Source: Acidobacteriota bacterium (GTDB taxonomy: Bacteria > Acidobacteriota > Vicinamibacteria > Vicinamibacterales > Fen-181). Taken from it: a stretch of DNA of 7,499 nt. The stretch covers positions 1 to 7,499 of the forward strand of contig JAJXZZ010000154.1 of assembly GCA_021779795.1 (NCBI GenBank), written 5' to 3'. The translations under genes and the position numbers were made by a program. Below are positions 7,023-7,499 of the stretch, one piece after another. Within the stretch, counting starts at the first letter, position 1. The number at the start of each line of letters is the position of its first letter. The notes under the pieces were generated by a model. That model did not search any database and was not told the DNA's origin. It saw only the letters and a program-made list of their open reading frames with translations.

Positions 7023-7379
7023 CTACTTCTTTCCGCGCTTGGCCGGCGCCGCCTTCGGCGCCGTCCTGACGATGTCGATGGCCCCTTCCTTCCGGAGCCG
7101 CTCGAGCTCGGGATAGAGGAGGTCGAGGTCCACGTCGGGCGCCTCGGGCTTCAGGAGATAGGTGAACTTGGTGTCGTTGTACCCGACGACGAGGTTGCCG
7201 CACTCGGCGCGGACCGCCTGGTAGATGTCGAGCACGCTGCGGGTCCCGTCGATGAAGTTGGCGACCTCGCTTGCCGCCAGGCCGGGTAGCACGCGCCGCG
7301 GCGCCGCCCAGATGAGTGAAGACGATGGGGCTGGCGATGCTCTTGTCGGTGAAGCTTTTATTGAACACAGTGTCGGCAT
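7023..7379 (-). CDS. C-terminal fragment with PqqD-like module; possible end of an M28-type peptidase
   Basis: Read from the ATG at 7379 this gives 118 residues, but only about the last 90 (downstream of ~7310) look coding: wobble bases there are nearly all G/C. The first ~25 codons in this frame (many ending in A or T, such as ACA, TGT, TCA, ATA) do not match the rest. The good part contains 'VANFIDGTRSVLDIYQAV' and, after an insert, 'LLYPELERLRKEGAIDIV', the helix pattern of PqqD-like winged-helix domains (N-x-DG-x-RSV-x-DI, then a second helix pair ending in G-x-I). From memory, similar modules close some acidobacterial M28 peptidases, and this may be the tail of one; I cannot confirm that. 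The protein ends in a basic tail (AKRGKK). It is followed by the terminator at 6912-6942, so it is the last gene of its unit. The start is not supported: no ribosome binding site precedes 7379, and the gene probably began upstream in another frame. Confidence 0.5.
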   Translation of the reverse strand: MPTLCSIKASPTRASPAPSSSLIWAAPRRVLPGLAASEVANFIDGTRSVLDIYQAVRAECGNLVVGYNDTKFTYLLKPEAPDVDLDLLYPELERLRKEGAIDIVRTAPKAAPAKRGKK

Positions 7380-7499
7380 AGGCCGGCGACAGCACGCTGC
7401 CGCAGACCGCCATCGGCAACGAGTACAACTTCAGCAACGTCACCGCCGGTTCCACGACCACGGGCCTGTCGCAGGCCACGCTGGGCGTCTCCACCGCGG
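7310..7499. other. Right-edge segment with ambiguous or broken coding frame
   Basis: One minus frame stays open from the window edge to 6973 and shows coding-like wobble bases down to about 7312 (residues include 'YADTVFNKSFTDKSIASP'). It is offset by one base from the frame used by the PqqD-like fragment below it. The plus frame that shares the same wobble positions reads 'TAIGNEYNFSNVTAGSTT' across 7382-7499. That frame has no start codon there, is preceded by a TAG at 7379, and upstream of the TAG has a signal-peptide-like run from GTG 7316. I cannot decide which strand is coding. A frameshift, a decayed gene or an assembly join would all explain it. Confidence 0.35.

Overview
The window is very GC-rich, with almost every wobble position G or C. 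Every convincing gene lies on the minus strand, so the annotation reads from right to left. Gene content suggests an uncultivated soil- or sediment-type bacterium of a high-GC lineage. Acidobacteriota is my best guess, from the isoquinoline-oxidoreductase-like molybdenum hydroxylase, the DUF3516 helicase and the radical SAM protein. No marker gene fixes the taxon.

Layout, right to left. (1) At 7023-7499 is the 3' end of a gene whose protein carries a PqqD-like 'DGTRSVLDIY' C-terminal module. Its coding frame appears to change near 7310, so the right edge is a frameshifted gene, a remnant or an assembly junction. A classical intrinsic terminator (6912-6942) closes this unit. (2) A probable sigma70 promoter (6858-6886) then starts a tightly packed three-gene operon. 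It encodes a small [2Fe-2S] subunit (6768-6292), a Tat-exported molybdopterin subunit of the xanthine dehydrogenase superfamily (6295-4124, joined by an ATGA overlap), and a DUF3516-type DExH helicase (4116-1549, TTG start 7 bp after the previous stop). (3) A 191-bp gap (1358-1548) holds a probable extended -10 promoter and a GC-rich 5'-leader hairpin. (4) A radical SAM protein (1357-44) with a perfect Shine-Dalgarno and a cysteine-rich C-terminal region resembling a SPASM/twitch domain fills the left end.

The two hydroxylase subunits should form a periplasmic molybdenum enzyme of the type lacking a FAD subunit. Electrons would run from the Mo cofactor through two [2Fe-2S] clusters to an external acceptor that is not encoded here. 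The helicase has no evident functional link to the hydroxylase despite the close spacing. The radical SAM protein probably forms its own transcription unit. I found no tRNA, rRNA, CRISPR array, insertion sequence or attachment site. The best candidates for something undescribed are the radical SAM protein and the oxidoreductase-helicase operon, neither of which amounts to a demonstrated new system.
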